Shown piece after piece: positions 42,304 to 51,081 of a DNA stretch of 64,000 bases (positions are counted from its first letter, which is position 1; each line of letters opens with the position of its first letter). The notes beneath the pieces are model-generated. The model was given only the letters and a program-made list of their open reading frames with translations. It did not search any database and was not told the origin of the DNA. This stretch comes from Methylotenera sp965234545 (lineage in GTDB: Bacteria; Pseudomonadota; Gammaproteobacteria; Burkholderiales; Methylophilaceae): contig OZ248348.1 in the NCBI GenBank assembly GCA_965234545.1, forward strand, positions 1,550,001-1,614,000. The letters run 5' to 3'. The translations under genes and the position numbers were made by a program.

Positions 42304-43143
42304 CTAGGCTGCCGTGTCCGCGTCGCTTAACACTTCCAGCATCAGGGTGTGCAAGCGGCGACTGTCGGCGCGTAATACTTTAAAACGCAAGCCGCTAAAG
42401 GTAATTTCATCGTCGCGTTTTGGCAGGTGGCCAAACTGATGGACCACCAGTCCGCCGACTGTGGAGAATTCTTCATCGCTTAATTCGCAGCCTATCACGG
42501 CATTAAAATCGGCAATTTCCGTTAGGGCTTTCACTCGGTATTGGCCATCGGCATTTTGTATGATGTTGTCTTCTTCTTCATCGTAATCGTACTCATCTTC
42601 AATTTCACCGACAATTTGCTCCAGCACGTCCTCTATGGTTACCATGCCGGCGACACCGCCATACTCATCGACCACGATGGCAATATGATTGCGATTGCCA
42701 CGGAATTCTTTTAATAAAATATTGAGTCGCTTGGATTCGGGAATAAACACCGCTGGACGCAACATGTCACGGACTTCAAACTCTTCGCCGGCGTAATATC
42801 GCAACAAATCTTTAGCCAGCAAGATGCCTATTACGTCGTTTTTATCGTCTTCTATGACAGGAAAGCGCGAGTGCGCCGTCTCAATGACGTGCGGTATAAA
42901 AGTTTCGGGGGGGTGAGTGATGTCGATGACATCCATTTGTGAGCGCGGGATCATGATGTCGCGCACTTGCATTTCACTGACTTGCAGCACGCCCTCTATC
43001 ATGGCGAGCGAATCTGCATCCATCAAACTGTTTTCATAAGCACCGTGTAACAGCGCTACAAGTTGCTCGCGATCTTCTGGTTCGCGCATTAAAAAATGAC
43101 TTAAACGTTCTAATAAACTGGGTTTTTCCGACTCGTCAGCCAT
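42304..43143 (-). CDS. corC: CorC/HlyC family CBS-domain protein
   Basis: A 279-residue cytoplasmic protein of the CorC type, linked in enterics to magnesium and cobalt efflux. A short N-terminal helical region ends in REQLVALLHGA. Two CBS domains follow (about 58-118, VRDIMIPRSQMDVID, and about 124-180, MLRPAVFIPES...VVDEYGGVAGMVTIEDVLEQIVGEIEDEYD). The C-terminal CorC_HlyC domain ends the protein. There is no DUF21 membrane domain, which separates it from the larger paralogues. The ATG at 43143 has AGGA 8 bases upstream. It follows ybeY by 10 bp. Confidence 0.93.
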   Translation of the reverse strand: MADESEKPSLLERLSHFLMREPEDREQLVALLHGAYENSLMDADSLAMIEGVLQVSEMQVRDIMIPRSQMDVIDITHPPETFIPHVIETAHSRFPVIEDDKNDVIGILLAKDLLRYYAGEEFEVRDMLRPAVFIPESKRLNILLKEFRGNRNHIAIVVDEYGGVAGMVTIEDVLEQIVGEIEDEYDYDEEEDNIIQNADGQYRVKALTEIADFNAVIGCELSDEEFSTVGGLVVHQFGHLPKRDDEITFSGLRFKVLRADSRRLHTLMLEVLSDADTAA

Positions 43144-43153
43144 GGCAGGCGTC

Positions 43154-43591
43154 CTATGTAATGAGATAGGGATCAGCATACCCTAATTTTGTGACAATTG
43201 CAGTTTCTATGCTCTCCATTAAGGCCGCTTGCGCCTCATGTTCATGGTCGTAGCCGTGCAAATGCAAGATGCCGTGCACGGTCAAATGCGCGTAATGCGA
43301 TTTCAAGGACTTCCCTTGGGCCATTGCTTCGCTGGCCACCACCGGCGCGCAAATAATGATGTCGCCGATTAAATGCGGCTCTGCGCTTAAAGGGAAAGTC
43401 AGCACGTTGGTGGCGTAATCTTTTGCCCGGTAATGCTTATTGAGCGCCCGCCCTTCGGCTTCGTCGACTAGGCGTATCGTGACTTCCGTGTCCACCCTAA
43501 GCGCGGCCTTCACCCATGAGCGCAACTGCGCTCGACTGGGCAAAGGGCTGTGCTCACTGGCGTATTGAACGGCTAGTTTTAGCTTGGGCAT
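43154..43591 (-). CDS. ybeY: Endoribonuclease YbeY
   Basis: Zinc-dependent RNase needed for 16S rRNA 3' end maturation and ribosome quality control. It has 145 residues. The zinc motif HGILHLHGYDHEHE (three histidines) lies at about 110-123, and the upstream RALNKHYRAKDYATNVLTFPL is the conserved catalytic-cleft segment. The ATG at 43591 gives the usual start. It lies between phoH and corC as in most proteobacteria, except that a psiE-like gene separates it from phoH here. Confidence 0.95.
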   Translation of the reverse strand: MPKLKLAVQYASEHSPLPSRAQLRSWVKAALRVDTEVTIRLVDEAEGRALNKHYRAKDYATNVLTFPLSAEPHLIGDIIICAPVVASEAMAQGKSLKSHYAHLTVHGILHLHGYDHEHEAQAALMESIETAIVTKLGYADPYLIT

Positions 43592-43621
43592 GGTGCCGAG
43601 GGCTTGCAGGGCGAAAGCGCA

Positions 43622-44035
43622 CTAGTTAGATTGCTGCGTTGGGCAATCCACATAAGGGTAGCGCACATGGCCATAACGGATCACCAAGATGGCAATCGCG
43701 ATCAAGAAGATGGAGCCGGATAGCGCCAGCATTTGCAAGGCATTAATCTCGGCCACTTCCAACACCAAATAACGCGCCAATGCGATGATACCGATGTAAA
43801 GCGGGTACCTAACCGGCAAATTACCCGAACCCAAGTAGTGGTTCAACATGGACATCACCTCTAGGTAGAGGAACAACAAGAGCAGATCGCCGACGGCAAT
43901 GGCTTGCGCTTGCCATATATGCAATATGGCTTCAAACACGGCGAAAATGGTCGCCATGGCAATGGTGATCAATACGCCTTGCTCAACCACACCAAGGCCA
44001 CGCTGCACAAATTTACTGAATTTATTTGGGGTCAT
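43622..44035 (-). CDS. PsiE family membrane protein
   Basis: A 137-residue inner-membrane protein of the phosphate-starvation-inducible E family, with four hydrophobic helices (about 18-40, 48-68, 78-97 and 105-123). The central LLLLFLYLEVMSMLNHYL and the loop NLPVRYPLYIGIIALARYLVLE are the family's conserved features. Molecular function is unknown. It interrupts the usual phoH-ybeY adjacency, with 94 bp upstream holding a perfect minus-strand TATAAT at 44072-44067, so it may be separately regulated. No clear Pho box was seen. Confidence 0.85.
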   Translation of the reverse strand: MTPNKFSKFVQRGLGVVEQGVLITIAMATIFAVFEAILHIWQAQAIAVGDLLLLFLYLEVMSMLNHYLGSGNLPVRYPLYIGIIALARYLVLEVAEINALQMLALSGSIFLIAIAILVIRYGHVRYPYVDCPTQQSN

Positions 44036-44066
44036 TGCTAACTCGCTTTATCTAGTTATGCTGGCC

Positions 44067-44072
44067 ATTATA
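44067..44072 (-). promoter_or_regulatory. Putative -10 element upstream of the psiE-like gene
   Basis: A perfect TATAAT on the minus strand (ATTATA on the plus strand), 31 bp before the ATG at 44035, in a 94-bp noncoding gap. No -35 match lies at 16-18 bp, so the promoter, if real, may need an activator. Confidence 0.35.
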
Positions 44073-44129
44073 CATTACTCGCTTTTAGCCATCGCGTTTA
44101 GTACCGGCACTTAAACTGTCGCCGGCGGA

Positions 44130-45077
44130 TTATTTGTCGGCCTGTTGCTCATACTGCTCGTATGCATTGACGATCTTTTGCACCAAGGGATGGCGCACCA
44201 CATCCGCCGTTAAAAAGTGCGTCATGGCGATGCCTTTGATGTCTTTTAAAACCTTTTGCGCTTCTACCAAGCCGCTTTTTTGATGGCGTTGCAAATCAAT
44301 TTGCGTCACGTCGCCAGTGATCACGGCTTTCGTGCCAAAACCTATGCGGGTTAAAAACATTTTCATTTGTTCAGGCGTGGTGTTTTGCGCTTCGTCCAAA
44401 ATAATAAAGCTCTGGTTTAAAGTTCGGCCGCGCATGTAGGCCAAGGGCGCCACTTCTATGGCGCCGCGCTCGAACATTTTATTGACCGTATCGTACCCAG
44501 CCAAATCGTATAATGCATCGTACAAAGGCCGTAAGTAGGGGTCGACTTTTTGGTTTAAATCGCCGGGTAAAAAGCCGAGTTTTTCACCGGCCTCGACCGC
44601 AGGCCTCACCAAAACAATGCGTTTGACTCTGTCTCGGCTCATGGCATCCACCGCACTGGCCACCGCCAAATAGGTTTTACCGGTGCCGGCTGGGCCTATG
44701 CCAAAGGTAATGTCGTGATCTTGGATTTGCTGCAAATAAGCAATTTGCCTGGGCGTTCGGCCATGCAATTCGGCCCGGCGTGTCATTAACACCGGCGCAT
44801 TGGAACTGGCTACGTCCTCAGGCTTGAGCTTGTTGATTTCGACTAAGCCTAATTGGATTTCATCTAAGCCTATAGGCTGTTTAGCTCGCGCGTAAAAATT
44901 CTCCACCAACTGCGCGGCCAATCGCTCATTGTGCACGTCGCCAATAAAACGCAGGTGCGCGCCACGGCGGACAATTTGCACGTCCAAGGCATCGGCAATC
45001 TGTTTAATGTTTTCATCCAATACGCCGCACAAATTGGCTAAACGAAGGTTGTCTTCTGGGCTTAAGGTAATTTCCAT
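44130..45077 (-). CDS. ybeZ: PhoH-like ATPase (YbeZ)
   Basis: A 315-residue P-loop ATPase of the PhoH family, which partners YbeY in rRNA processing. The N-terminal domain (about 1-110) resembles a KH-like RNA-binding fold. The ATPase core has Walker A GPAGTGKTYLA, VRPAVEAGEKLGFLPGDLN, Walker B FIILDEAQNTT and the sensor GTKAVITGDVTQIDL. It follows miaB by 14 bp. The miaB-ybeZ-ybeY-corC-lnt order is the common proteobacterial one. Confidence 0.94.
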   Translation of the reverse strand: MEITLSPEDNLRLANLCGVLDENIKQIADALDVQIVRRGAHLRFIGDVHNERLAAQLVENFYARAKQPIGLDEIQLGLVEINKLKPEDVASSNAPVLMTRRAELHGRTPRQIAYLQQIQDHDITFGIGPAGTGKTYLAVASAVDAMSRDRVKRIVLVRPAVEAGEKLGFLPGDLNQKVDPYLRPLYDALYDLAGYDTVNKMFERGAIEVAPLAYMRGRTLNQSFIILDEAQNTTPEQMKMFLTRIGFGTKAVITGDVTQIDLQRHQKSGLVEAQKVLKDIKGIAMTHFLTADVVRHPLVQKIVNAYEQYEQQADK

Positions 45078-45091
45078 AGGCTGTCTTTTGC

Positions 45092-46468
45092 TTAATGACT
45101 GATCAATTCGCCACGCAAACGCTTGGGATTGCTGACATCGGTAATGCGCACATTAACAAATTGATGTATGAGATCGCTGCCGCCCTGCAGGTCGACGATG
45201 CGATTGTTATCGGTTTTTCCTGCCAGTTCCAGGCGGTTTTTCCAGGATGCACTTTCTATTAAGACACGCTGCACGCTGCCCAACATGGCCTCACTAATGC
45301 GCTTCCCTTGCGCCTCATTGATGGCTTGCAATTTAGTCAATCGGGCTAATTTCACGGCGTGCGTGGTGTCGTCGCTTAGGTATGAGGCCGGCGTGCCAGG
45401 GCGTGGGCTGTATAAAAAGCTAAAGCTGTAATCAAAGCCTATGTCTTGCATCAACTGAGCCGTGGCTTCAAATTCGGCTTCGGTTTCACCAGGAAAACCA
45501 ACGATAAAATCCGAGGTAAAAGTCAAATTTGCATTGGCTGCGCGCAACTTACGCACGGTGGATTTAAATTGCAATGCCGTGTAATTACGCTTCATGGCCA
45601 TGAGCACCCGATCCGAGCCCGCTTGCACCGGCAAATGCAAGTGCACGGCCAACTTACTGATGTTCGCAAAGCAGTCAATTAAGCGTTGAGTCATCTCATT
45701 GGGGTGACTGGTGGTAAATCGGATGCGCTCTATTTGCGGAATTTCCGCGATGTACTCTATGAGCATGGCCAAATCCGCTTCCAAATCCTCGTGCTCGGCG
45801 CGATAAGCGTTAACGTTTTGACCTAACAGGGTGATCTCTTTGATCCCTTGCGCTGCCAACTGCGCGGCTTCAGTTAGGATGGCCGCAAACGGGCGCGACA
45901 CTTCCTCGCCTCGCGTATACGGCACCACACAAAAACTGCAATATTTACTGCAGCCTTCCATGATGCTTAAAAAGGCACTGGCGCCTTCCACCCTTGGTGG
46001 CGGCAAATGATCGAATTTTTCTATCTCGGGGAAAGAAATGTCCACCTGCGACTGCCCACTGGATTGGCGTTGCTTAATCAAATCAGGCAGCCTATGCAAG
46101 GTTTGTGGGCCAAACACCAAATCCACAAAAGGCGCACGCTTGATGATGCTGTCGCCCTCTTGCGAGGCCACGCAACCGCCCACGCCTATGACTAAGTTTG
46201 GATTTTTGTTTTTTAATGGGATAAAACGGCCCAAATGACTGAAAACTTTATCTTCGGCTTTTTCCCTAACCGAGCAGGTGTTGAGTAAGATGACGTCGGC
46301 GTCCTCCGGCGTCTGCGTTTCGACCATGCCATCGGCGGCCGCCAACATGTCGGCCATGCGCGCAGAGTCGTACTCATTCATCTGGCAGCCAAAGGTTTTA
46401 ATAAAGACTTTTTTTGGTTCCGCACTCGCGCTGACGGGCGAATTTATGGGGATTTCTTTTGCATTCAA
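45092..46468 (-). CDS. miaB: tRNA-2-methylthio-N6-dimethylallyladenosine37 methylthiotransferase MiaB
   Basis: Radical-SAM enzyme that adds a methylthio group to i6A37 of tRNAs reading UNN codons. The 458 residues contain the N-terminal UPF0004 domain (FIKTFGCQMNEYDS, LLNTCSVREKA and VGGCVASQEG, three cluster cysteines), the radical-SAM motif CSKYCSFC in EGCSKYCSFCVVPYTRG, and a C-terminal TRAM domain. The start is TTG at 46468; the nearby ATG is out of frame and no other start precedes the first domain. It heads the long minus-strand string. Confidence 0.95.
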   Translation of the reverse strand: MNAKEIPINSPVSASAEPKKVFIKTFGCQMNEYDSARMADMLAAADGMVETQTPEDADVILLNTCSVREKAEDKVFSHLGRFIPLKNKNPNLVIGVGGCVASQEGDSIIKRAPFVDLVFGPQTLHRLPDLIKQRQSSGQSQVDISFPEIEKFDHLPPPRVEGASAFLSIMEGCSKYCSFCVVPYTRGEEVSRPFAAILTEAAQLAAQGIKEITLLGQNVNAYRAEHEDLEADLAMLIEYIAEIPQIERIRFTTSHPNEMTQRLIDCFANISKLAVHLHLPVQAGSDRVLMAMKRNYTALQFKSTVRKLRAANANLTFTSDFIVGFPGETEAEFEATAQLMQDIGFDYSFSFLYSPRPGTPASYLSDDTTHAVKLARLTKLQAINEAQGKRISEAMLGSVQRVLIESASWKNRLELAGKTDNNRIVDLQGGSDLIHQFVNVRITDVSNPKRLRGELISH

Positions 46469-46579
46469 AGCGTCATGACCTATTTACAGTAGCTTTGATT
46501 TTAGCGCATTTGTGCATGCGCTTCACGCAAAGTTGTGGCCTGCAGGGTAAAATAGGCAAAAAATTGAGACCTTTAGCTT

Positions 46580-47980
46580 ATGCAAGCACTGCCTATTTTC
46601 ATGAACATCAAGCAACGCCTCTGCGTCGTCATAGGCGCCGGCGAGGTCGCGGCCCGTAAAGTGACCATGCTATTGAGAGCCCAAGCCAGCGTGACCGTTT
46701 ATGCCCCGGAAATTTGCCCTACGCTGGCCGACTTAGTCGAGGCTGGGCGCATACGCTACCAGCCGGCACGCTTTGCAGCTCAGCAATTAAGTGGCGCATG
46801 CTTGGTCATCGCCGCCACCAATGACGTGCAAGTCAACACGGCTGTGTCGTCTGTCGCTCAAGCAAACAATATCCCGGTCAACGTGGTCGATGCGCCGGCT
46901 TTATGTACTTTCACTATGGCGTCCATAGTGGAAAGATCACCCATCGTCATTGCCATTTCCAGTGAGGGCAACGCGCCGGTATTGGCTCGCTACTTACGCA
47001 GTAAAATTGAAACCATGCTGCCCGCTGGTTACGGTCGCATCGCCGCCATTGCCGGTGAATTTAGGGATAAAGTTAAAAGTAAATACGCCACCAGCCAAGC
47101 GCGCCGCATTTTTTGGGAGGGCGTGCTGCAAGGCCCGCTAGTGGAACGCATATTAGCCGGCCAGGAAGCCGCCGCCAGAATCGGCCTAGACCAACTCTTA
47201 GCTGACGAAACGGCGTCGCAACAGCACGGTGAAGTCTATTTGGTTGGCGGCGGCCCCGGCGATCCAGACTTATTAACCTTTCGCGCCTTGCGCTTGATGC
47301 AACAATGCGACGTCTGCGTCTACGACAAGCTGGTTAGCCCTGAGGTCTTGGATTTGGTCAGGCGAGATGCGGAACTCATCTACGTCGGCAAATCGCGCGA
47401 CCAACACACCTTGCCCCAAGAGGAAATCAATCAACTGCTAGCGCGCTTAGCATTAGCAGGTAAACGCGTGTTGCGTTTAAAAGGGGGCGACCCCTTTATC
47501 TTTGGTCGAGGCGGCGAAGAAATTGAAACACTCATGCAACAGGGCGTGCCATTCCAAGTTGTGCCTGGCATCACGGCGGCCAACGGCGTATCCAGTTACG
47601 CCGGCATCCCCTTAACCCACCGAGATTACGCCCAAGCCTGCCTGTTCATTACCGGCCATTTAAAAAATGGTGTGCTGGATTTAGATTGGGCCGCCATGGC
47701 CAGACCGCAACAAACCGTGGTGATCTACATGGGCTTGGTTGGCTTGGAGCAAATCTGCCAGCAATTGATGGCCCATGGCGTAGCCCCCGACATGCCAGCT
47801 GCGGTGATACAACAAGGCACCACGCAGCATCAAAGAGTAGTAAGCGCTAACTTAAGTGACTTGGCTAGCCAAGTGGCCGCGGCCAAAATGAAAGCCCCAT
47901 GCTTAACCATCATTGGCCAAGTGGTGCAATTACGTGAAAAATTAAATTGGTTTGAACCGCAGACTCAAAACGCCGACTAA
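46580..47980 (+). CDS. cysG: Siroheme synthase CysG
   Basis: Trifunctional enzyme turning uroporphyrinogen III into siroheme, the cofactor of sulfite and nitrite reductases. The 466 residues begin with the CysG-B dehydrogenase/ferrochelatase part: LPIFMNIKQRLCVVIGAGEVAARK (NAD loop) and SSEGNAPVLARYLR, which includes the regulatory serine region. The methyltransferase part (about 220-460) follows: VYLVGGGPGDPDLLTFRALRL, DKLVSPEVL, RLKGGDPFIFGRGGEE and PGITAANG. Its last 4 bases overlap the stop of the convergent envZ-like gene. Confidence 0.95.
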   Translation: MQALPIFMNIKQRLCVVIGAGEVAARKVTMLLRAQASVTVYAPEICPTLADLVEAGRIRYQPARFAAQQLSGACLVIAATNDVQVNTAVSSVAQANNIPVNVVDAPALCTFTMASIVERSPIVIAISSEGNAPVLARYLRSKIETMLPAGYGRIAAIAGEFRDKVKSKYATSQARRIFWEGVLQGPLVERILAGQEAAARIGLDQLLADETASQQHGEVYLVGGGPGDPDLLTFRALRLMQQCDVCVYDKLVSPEVLDLVRRDAELIYVGKSRDQHTLPQEEINQLLARLALAGKRVLRLKGGDPFIFGRGGEEIETLMQQGVPFQVVPGITAANGVSSYAGIPLTHRDYAQACLFITGHLKNGVLDLDWAAMARPQQTVVIYMGLVGLEQICQQLMAHGVAPDMPAAVIQQGTTQHQRVVSANLSDLASQVAAAKMKAPCLTIIGQVVQLREKLNWFEPQTQNAD

Positions 47981-49290
47981 TTTTTGATGGGGATGGTCAA
48001 CCTGGCTTCTAAACCGCCTTCTGGTCGATTAATCAACTGCAGTTTACCGTGATGCAACTTGGCTATGCGATCAGCAATAGCCAGACCCAAGCCGCTGCCA
48101 CCCGCATTACTGCGAGCACTGTCTAAGCGCTCAAACGGACGCAATAATTTCTCCAAGTGCGTATCCGGAATACCCGGGCCATTATCAAATACGCTAATAA
48201 CGATGTGTTCAGCCGAGATGCGGCTGGCTACTCGCACCTGACCGCCACCGTAGGCATAGGCATTGCCCACTAAATTATCCAATAAGCGCTGCATGGCCAA
48301 GGGCTTAATCGGCACCACATAGCTGCCTGCCAATTGCACGACGATGTCACGTCCAGCGCGCAACTGCCTATCATGCAAGGCTTGCAATAGGCTGTTAATG
48401 TCTGTCATGTGTGTGGGCTCGCCTTCCACGCCTTTTACGAAATCCAAGAATTGGTGGATGATGTTATCCATGTCAGCAATGTCTTCCACCATGCCGTGTT
48501 TGAGGCTGGCACAGCCCTCTTCAGGCAGCATTTCCACGGCCAAGCGTAAACGCGCCAGCGGCGTGCGTATGTCGTGCGAAACCCCGGCTAAAATCAGCGT
48601 GCGCTCGGCATCCAGTTCAGCCAGCGAATCGGCCATCTTATTGAACGTGTCGTTCACTTCCTGCAGCTCGGCAAAACTGCCTTCGGGTAGTTTCTCTGGC
48701 TGCTCGCCATTGCGCAAGCGGTCGGCCGCGTTCATCAATAAGTGCAAGGGTCGATTGATTCGGATGGCAATAAAGTAGCCGGCGCCTAAAGACAAGGCCA
48801 ACACCAAAGCCGCCCAACCCAACCATTGCCAAGGGAAGGCCCGTTCAACGTGCACCCGTGGTATGACCACCCAATAATCGTCCGGGCCGATATTGAAACT
48901 GATCCAAAGCCCTTCCACCCCATAATGGTTAACCGTAATGATGGTTTCCTGGCCCAAACGCTGGCGGATTTTGTTTGCCACCATGTTAATGAAAGGATCC
49001 GCCGGCAAGGGCTCGATTTCTTCCATGAAATCCGCGTAATAGATACGCACGCCTTCTTTACCGGTGATTTCCGATAGCAGCGCCAAGCGCAAGCTTTCTT
49101 GGGATGCAATCAATGAAGCGCGCGTGTAGTTAACCACGGTAACGGCCTGCAAAGCCGTGGCCTCTGCACGCGGTTCGCGCTCAAAGTACTCGAAAATTTG
49201 CAAGGAGGCCACTTGCGCCACGGCCAATAACACGGCAATCAGCAACATCACCCTGGCCAGCAGGGTTTTAGGAAGTAGTATCGGCTTCAA
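47977..49290 (-). CDS. envZ: EnvZ-like sensor histidine kinase
   Basis: Inner-membrane sensor kinase paired with OmpR. The 437 residues have membrane helix 1 (about 10-30), a periplasmic sensor region (to about 155), membrane helix 2 (about 156-178), a HAMP domain (about 180-232), the dimerisation helix with the phospho-accepting His in GVSHDIRTPLARLRLAVEM, and the ATPase domain with NLVGNAYAYG, DNGPGIP and GGSGLGLAIADRIA. The signal sensed is unknown. It lies 49 bp after ompR and is co-oriented. Confidence 0.93.
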   Translation of the reverse strand: MKPILLPKTLLARVMLLIAVLLAVAQVASLQIFEYFEREPRAEATALQAVTVVNYTRASLIASQESLRLALLSEITGKEGVRIYYADFMEEIEPLPADPFINMVANKIRQRLGQETIITVNHYGVEGLWISFNIGPDDYWVVIPRVHVERAFPWQWLGWAALVLALSLGAGYFIAIRINRPLHLLMNAADRLRNGEQPEKLPEGSFAELQEVNDTFNKMADSLAELDAERTLILAGVSHDIRTPLARLRLAVEMLPEEGCASLKHGMVEDIADMDNIIHQFLDFVKGVEGEPTHMTDINSLLQALHDRQLRAGRDIVVQLAGSYVVPIKPLAMQRLLDNLVGNAYAYGGGQVRVASRISAEHIVISVFDNGPGIPDTHLEKLLRPFERLDSARSNAGGSGLGLAIADRIAKLHHGKLQLINRPEGGLEARLTIPIKN

Positions 49291-49339
49291 ATGGCGATCT
49301 GCTTGTAAAAGAGAAAAGTAGCCTGCATGGTCTTTGTCC

Positions 49340-50065
49340 TTACTCGTCTAGTGCGCCGTCTGGAATAAAGACGTAGCCAAAGCCCCACATGGTTTGCAGA
49401 TAACGTGGATGGGCCACATCCGGTTCTATCAGTTTACGTAAGCGTGATACCTGTACGTCTATACTGCGGTCAAACACATCCAATTCACGGCCACGTGCCA
49501 ACTGCATCAAACGGTCGCGAGACAAGGGTTGACGCGGGTGATCCACAAAGACTTTGAGCAAAGCAAATTCGCCGCTGGTGATGGTGATGGGCGCACCGTC
49601 CTTAGTCAGAGAGCGGCTGCTGGCACTGAAAATAAAATCGCCTATGGCCACGTTGTCGACATTTAAAGCCGGCGCGCTGGGTTGCAAACGCTCGTGCCTG
49701 CGCATCACGGCATTGATACGGGCTAACAATTCACGCGGGTTAAATGGCTTGGGCAAATAATCGTCAGCGCCCATCTCCAGTCCTATGATACGGTCGACCT
49801 CATCACCGCGTGCAGTTAGCATGATAATGGGCAATATGGCACCAGTGCCACGAATCCGCCGACAGATAGATAAACCGTCTTCGCCTGGCAACATCAAATC
49901 CAGCACCAGCAAATCAATCGGCTCACTGGCTAATACCGCATCCATCTCAATGGCGTCCGATGCCACTTTAATGATGTACCCTTGTTCGGTTAAATAACGC
50001 TGCAACAATTCACGCAAACGAACATCATCGTCCACGACTAATATTTTTTTGTTTTGATTGATCAT
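49340..50065 (-). CDS. ompR: Response regulator OmpR
   Basis: OmpR/PhoB-family regulator of 241 residues, closely matching E. coli OmpR across its length. The receiver domain (about 6-118) has acidic pocket VDDD, phospho-accepting Asp56 in LVLDLMLPGEDGLSICRR, the conserved Thr/Lys in MLTARGDE and PKPFNPRELLARI. The winged-helix DNA-binding domain (about 140-236) has LTSGEFA-like TSGEFALLKVF, HPRQPLSRDRLMQLARGRE, RSIDVQVSRLR and WGFGYVFIPDG. Possible binding sites lie in the 286-bp divergent gap upstream of the EF-hand gene. Confidence 0.95.
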   Translation of the reverse strand: MINQNKKILVVDDDVRLRELLQRYLTEQGYIIKVASDAIEMDAVLASEPIDLLVLDLMLPGEDGLSICRRIRGTGAILPIIMLTARGDEVDRIIGLEMGADDYLPKPFNPRELLARINAVMRRHERLQPSAPALNVDNVAIGDFIFSASSRSLTKDGAPITITSGEFALLKVFVDHPRQPLSRDRLMQLARGRELDVFDRSIDVQVSRLRKLIEPDVAHPRYLQTMWGFGYVFIPDGALDE

Positions 50066-50293
50066 ATTGACACTCGCACTGTGTTGTTTGAGGATAAACG
50101 CCGATTAATTAGCTTAAAGCCTAGGCCTATACCCTGCTAATAGCTTTCATGTTCCAGTGTATGCTAATTTTGTTTAATTTCAAATGCAGGCCGGTTAATT
50201 CGCCCAGGACCAGCCAACTTTACGGCCGACCAACGCAGCCCTCACATAAAGAACTTAGTGGCATTTTTTCAGTCTAGATAGGGACAAGTTTTT

Positions 50294-50314
50294 GTTACAA
50301 ATTTTTACAATTTC
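50294..50314. promoter_or_regulatory. OmpR-box-like tandem repeat
   Basis: TTACAA occurs at 50295-50300 and again at 50305-50310, starts exactly 10 bp apart, as GTTACA-AATT-TTTACA followed by ATTTC. This resembles tandem OmpR half-sites such as GTTACA in E. coli porin promoters. It lies 38 bp before the EF-hand gene start and 229 bp upstream of the divergent ompR start. No clear -35/-10 pair was seen nearby. Confidence 0.5.
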
Positions 50315-50351
50315 AGCCCTATTCGAAACAATCGATTAACAATCCTGCTCC

Positions 50352-50999
50352 ATGATGCTTGGTCTAAATACGGTTAAACTTTACAAAGTTAAGGCATTGA
50401 TTCCTCTTTCCTCAAAACGCTTACTCCCTATTAAGCCGCTCTGCTTTTGGCTAGGCGCGCTTTTTTTCGTCAGTTTAAGCAGTCTGGCTGCGGAAAAATC
50501 CTACTTTGAGGGCAACAGCAAACTCAGCAAACTGGCCGCCAATGAGGATAATAACAACGATGGCCTGCAACAGACACTGGAGCTCAATTTCAGCCCAGAA
50601 AGCCGAGAAAAACTGCGTAAAGCATTGGACGACTACGCCAGATCGATAGACCAAGATCACGATAGAATTGAAGAACGTCGTCGCGCCATGCAAGAAAGCT
50701 TGGAAGCGCGTTTTTTTGATGCCGATAATGACAACGATGGCACCATAGACAGGCAAGAAGCCACCGAAAAATTACCGCAAATTGCCCGGCACTTCAACCA
50801 AGTCGACAGCAACCAAGACAAAGTTATTTCCCTAGACGAGTTGGCTGACGCGCAAGCACGCATACTGGAACGTAGAAGAGCCGCTGAAGCAGCCATAGAA
50901 GCACAAAAGTTGCAGGCGGCCAGTGATGCTGCCGATGAGGCAAAATCCAAAAACAAGCCCAAACAAAGCGCCAATAGCAACAAAAAACGCGCGCTGTAA
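50352..50999 (+). CDS. Exported EF-hand calcium-binding-like protein
   Basis: A 215-residue protein of unknown role. A basic N-terminal region (1-29) and a hydrophobic helix (30-46) ending LSSLAA suggest a signal peptide or anchor. The mature part has two canonical 12-residue EF-hand loops: residues 125-136 (DNDNDGTIDRQE) and 152-163 (DSNQDKVISLDE). A calcium-loop-like NEDNNNDG occurs at 64-71. Arg/Glu/Ala-rich helices lie between and after the loops, and the tail is Lys/Ser/Asn-rich. The ATG ATG start lacks a ribosome site, so a later start is possible. The EF pair resembles bacterial calcium-sensing or buffering proteins. Confidence 0.8.
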   Translation: MMLGLNTVKLYKVKALIPLSSKRLLPIKPLCFWLGALFFVSLSSLAAEKSYFEGNSKLSKLAANEDNNNDGLQQTLELNFSPESREKLRKALDDYARSIDQDHDRIEERRRAMQESLEARFFDADNDNDGTIDRQEATEKLPQIARHFNQVDSNQDKVISLDELADAQARILERRRAAEAAIEAQKLQAASDAADEAKSKNKPKQSANSNKKRAL

Positions 51000-51081
51000 G
51001 GCGCCGCATAGTCTTAAAATCAATCCGTAATTTCCCATGCTATGATGCGGCTAGCCTCTATTTAAGCCTAGCTCACTCGTC

